From Thermoplasmata archaeon (GTDB lineage Archaea > Thermoplasmatota > Thermoplasmata > SG8-5 > JAGLSY01): a DNA stretch of 6,478 bases. The translations under genes were made by a program, and so were the position numbers. The stretch is taken from the NCBI GenBank assembly GCA_023137005.1, contig JAGLQE010000398.1, positions 1 to 6,478 on the forward strand, written 5' to 3'. How positions within the stretch are numbered: the stretch's first letter is position 1; every line of letters starts with the position of its first letter. Below the pieces are notes generated by a model that worked only from the letters and a program-made list of their open reading frames with translations, was not told the DNA's origin and did no database searches. Of the stretch, positions 5,054 to 6,478 are shown piece by piece.

Positions 5054-5572
5054 TCAACACAAATAGTCTATAAACTTATGAAGCGGCATACCTTCTTCAA
5101 ATTTCAGAGCAATATTCCCCGCCTTCGTAATATGCACCTTTGGCAGGATATTGTACACCATTCTGGCAATGCCCTCAACCTCTTCATCACTCATATCCAC
5201 CGTGAATATGCGCCAGGCATCGTCCCCACGCACACCTTTCAGCCTGAAAGCATAGACTGGAAATACGCTGGCCCGCCTGCACTCGGTCATTAGCTCTTCG
5301 GCCTGCTTGCTCGCCCTGCCACTGGATTCCGAGAATCGTATGGTCTTGTAGGAACTGGCCTTGACCTCGATGGGGAAAGAGAAATCACCCCGGATGGCCA
5401 CCAGGTCCACACCGAAAGAGCCCGCGGCTCGTATCACGATGAAAGGTTTTTCAAGTATCTTTTCGGTAGCTGTTCGAACATCTGGAGGGCTGGTCTTGGA
5501 GACCTTGTGAACCATTTTTTCATCACCGTTCAGGATGCCCTTAAGCTCCCTTTCAAAAATACTGGCAGACAT
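5054..5572 (-). CDS. hjc: archaeal Holliday junction resolvase Hjc
   Basis: Hjc cuts four-way DNA junctions at the end of homologous recombination or fork repair, acting as a dimer with a restriction-endonuclease fold. The catalytic set is visible: Glu7 in FERELKGIL, the RAAGS loop at 48-52, Asp56 in GVDLVAIRGD, and Glu69 with Lys71 in PIEVKAS. The conserved Gln90 in the KQAEEL helix and the strand VFPVYAFRLKG follow as in Hjc. The protein is 172 residues, longer than the usual 120-145. About 23 extra residues (17-40) lie between the first helix and the RAAGS strand, and some 45 residues follow the core after WRIFTV (120-125). The start ATG at 5572 keeps Glu7 near the N terminus as in other Hjc proteins. 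GGAG lies only two bases before it, so a leaderless or short-leader mRNA is more likely. It is divergent from the small membrane protein gene. Confidence 0.9.
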   Translation of the reverse strand: MSASIFERELKGILNGDEKMVHKVSKTSPPDVRTATEKILEKPFIVIRAAGSFGVDLVAIRGDFSFPIEVKASSYKTIRFSESSGRASKQAEELMTECRRASVFPVYAFRLKGVRGDDAWRIFTVDMSDEEVEGIARMVYNILPKVHITKAGNIALKFEEGMPLHKFIDYLC

Positions 5573-5587
5573 AACTCCTGCAATGCA

Positions 5588-5610
5588 GTAAGAGGTAAAA
5601 ACCTTCTTAC
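5588..5610. repeat. inverted repeat over the hjc promoter (candidate operator)
   Basis: GTAAGAGGT (5588-5596) and ACCTTCTTAC (5601-5610) are inverted arms around AAAA, differing only by one bulged base. The centre coincides with the TATA-like TTTTTA (5602-5597 on the minus strand) that sits about 27 bp from the hjc ATG. A bound regulator would block hjc transcription. If hjc starts instead from the CTTATAAG box, part of this repeat falls at the start of the leader. Confidence 0.45.
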
Positions 5611-5611
5611 C

Positions 5612-5624
5612 AAAAACTTATAAG
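5612..5624 (+). promoter_or_regulatory. BRE/TATA promoter of the small membrane protein gene, leaderless
   Basis: AAAAA (5612-5616) followed by the palindromic CTTATAAG (5617-5624) forms a good BRE/TATA element. The TATA centre to the ATG at 5646 is about 26 bp, so transcription should start at or next to the A of the ATG. No Shine-Dalgarno is present. Because CTTATAAG reads the same on both strands it might also start transcription leftward toward hjc, with a leader of about 22 nt. Confidence 0.6.
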
Positions 5625-5645
5625 ACACCATGCTGATTATCAAAT

Positions 5646-5963
5646 ATGGCAAAGGAGGAGAGTTCATCCGGGTTATCTGACCTGGAGGTGGAGGAAGAAG
5701 TTCGTAAGATCGAGGCGGCATTGGACGCAGAGCCAGGCCTCATTGATCTTGACCGTATGGGAAAGGCCATGATCATCCTCGGCACGATATTCTTCGTCAC
5801 TTACATGGCCCTGCTCGTACTTTCTACCATGGTGTTGGCATCGGATTCTTGGGGTATGTTCAATTTCTGGAGTATTGGCCGCTTTCTGGTGGTCACTATC
5901 TCCTGCATTGGCATGATAATTGTTGGATACCTGATGACCACGAATCGATCCATACCATCTTAA
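5646..5963 (+). CDS. small two-helix membrane protein of unknown function
   Basis: I do not recognise this 105-residue protein. Residues 1-36 are acidic and probably form a charged helix (LEVEEEVRKIEAALDAE). Two hydrophobic segments follow at about 40-64 (AMIILGTIFFVTYMALLVLSTMVL) and 77-98 (IGRFLVVTISCIGMIIVGYL), joined by a short Trp/Phe-containing loop. There is no signal peptide; both ends probably face the cytoplasm with the hairpin in the membrane. The only in-frame start near the promoter is the ATG at 5646, and a TATA box about 26 bp upstream implies a leaderless mRNA. That promoter, the charged N terminus and the well-formed helices argue that the gene is real. It is divergent from hjc and converges on aspS, so context gives no function. 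Confidence 0.75.
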   Translation: MAKEESSSGLSDLEVEEEVRKIEAALDAEPGLIDLDRMGKAMIILGTIFFVTYMALLVLSTMVLASDSWGMFNFWSIGRFLVVTISCIGMIIVGYLMTTNRSIPS

Positions 5964-5983
5964 CTGGCAATGTCACTTTCATT

Positions 5984-6004
5984 AATAGAATAAGATGAAG
6001 GAAA
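5984..6004 (-). terminator. pyrimidine-rich tract after aspS, possible terminator
   Basis: The minus strand reads as a C/T-rich run (TTTCCTTCATCTTATTCTATT split over 6004-5984) about 30 nt after the aspS stop. No stable stem precedes it. U-rich tracts can end archaeal transcription, so this is a candidate only. The same convergent gap (5964-6033) also contains three imperfect 9-bp units beginning AGGTC/AGATC at about 6008-6034. Confidence 0.3.
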
Positions 6005-6033
6005 CATCAGGTCAGCTAGGTCGATCAGATCAT

Positions 6034-6478
6034 TTATGGTTCTAATCTATGCATGTCCCTTGGAAATAGCACGGTCTCTCTGATATTCGGCAGTGCCAGT
6101 ATCATCTGCACAAGTCTCTCGATACCCAGTCCAAAGCCCCCGTGGGGCGGCATACCGAACTTGAATGTCTTGAGGTAGAACTCGAAGGCATCCGGGCTTA
6201 GGTCAGCCTCTTTCATCTGCTTTATAAGAATGTCATATCTGTGCTCCCTCATTCCGCCGGAAACGATCTCCTGGCCCCGGTAGTCCATGTCGAAGTATCC
6301 TGTGAGGTCCGGGTTATCATCCACCCGCCTGGCATAGAAGGTTCCGATCTTCAGCTCGCTGGGGAAGTCGGTTATGAAATATAGATCTTCATCGAATTTA
6401 TCTTTCATCACCTGGCCAAGAACCTTCTCTGCCTCGGTGTCCAGGTCCCCTGCCAGGTCCTTGCCAGCCTCGGCCAGC
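6034..6478 (-). CDS. aspS: aspartyl-tRNA synthetase, archaeal type, C-terminal third (5' end outside window)
   Basis: This enzyme charges tRNA-Asp with aspartate in the cytosol and is a class II synthetase. The frame stays open to the window edge, giving about 147 residues of a protein usually near 430. An ATG/GTG at 6411-6408 is internal, since in-frame coding continues upstream (AEAGKDLAGDLDTEAEKVLGQ before it). Recognisable family blocks are the YFITDFPSE segment, RGQEIVSGGMREHRYD, the FEFYLKTFKFGMPPHGGFGLG stretch (only parts cited), and class II motif 3 GLGIERL with its catalytic Arg. It ends with NIRETVLFPRD and RLEP, typical of archaeal AspRS. The stretch after FPSE reads LKIGTFYARR where I recall RPFYTM in many archaeal enzymes, a possible lineage difference. 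Whether it also makes Asp-tRNA-Asn depends on the missing N-terminal domain. It converges on the small membrane protein gene. Confidence 0.92.
   Translation of the reverse strand, partial: LAEAGKDLAGDLDTEAEKVLGQVMKDKFDEDLYFITDFPSELKIGTFYARRVDDNPDLTGYFDMDYRGQEIVSGGMREHRYDILIKQMKEADLSPDAFEFYLKTFKFGMPPHGGFGLGIERLVQMILALPNIRETVLFPRDMHRLEP

Noticed and set aside
1..6478. Search by eye for CRISPR arrays, insertion sequences, integrase sites and phage or defence genes
   Set aside because: No regularly spaced repeats, transposase motifs, terminal inverted repeats around a gene, or defence-family proteins were seen.
6034..6478. Whether AspRS is discriminating or non-discriminating
   Set aside because: The deciding residues are in the N-terminal anticodon-binding domain, which is outside the window.

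Overview
This window looks like a piece of an archaeal chromosome, most likely euryarchaeal and probably from the Thermoplasmata lineage (inference). Seen directly: BRE/TATA-type promoter signals rather than bacterial -35/-10 boxes, start codons lying about 27 nt from TATA boxes (leaderless transcripts), Shine-Dalgarno sequences before only some genes, and frequent AGG/AGA and ATA codons. Known of the families: the Holliday junction resolvase is the archaeal Hjc type, the aspartyl-tRNA synthetase end is the archaeal type, and small PRC-barrel proteins of this kind are typical of archaea. The Thermoplasmata guess rests on recalled similarity of the resolvase core and was not tested by a search.

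Layout, left to right. Positions 1-101 hold no secure gene: there is a two-part inverted repeat, a G7 run and a weak 35-codon reading frame on the minus strand that overlaps the next stop codon. A MEMO/AmmeMemoRadiSam-B family gene (minus, 102-917) is divergent from a PRC-barrel gene with a His/Glu-rich tail (plus, 1064-1459). That gene converges on a 12-helix MFS exporter (minus, 1488-2978). Upstream of the MFS gene is a 151-bp spacer with a strong hairpin, two smaller inverted repeats and a TATA box. Next is a 578-residue membrane protein (minus, 3130-4866): signal peptide, extracytoplasmic Ig-like domain, four tandem two-helix units and a C-terminal MscS-like beta domain. Then come an Hjc resolvase (minus, 5054-5572), divergent from a 105-residue two-helix membrane protein (plus, 5646-5963), and the 3' third of aspS (minus, 6034 to the window edge).

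The genes do not form an obvious operon. Same-strand neighbours are separated by 151-187 bp with their own promoter-like signals, and the rest are divergent or convergent pairs. The set reads as a core-genome neighbourhood (translation, recombination, envelope and cell-division-type proteins) without mobile elements, CRISPR arrays or tRNA genes.

The most unusual item is the Ig-like/tandem-repeat/MscS fusion, whose predicted topology is self-consistent (Ig domain outside, nine helices, beta domain inside). Next are the resolvase with an insertion of about 23 residues plus a C-terminal extension, the His-rich tail on the PRC-barrel protein, and inverted repeats lying on or next to the TATA boxes of hjc and of the MFS gene.
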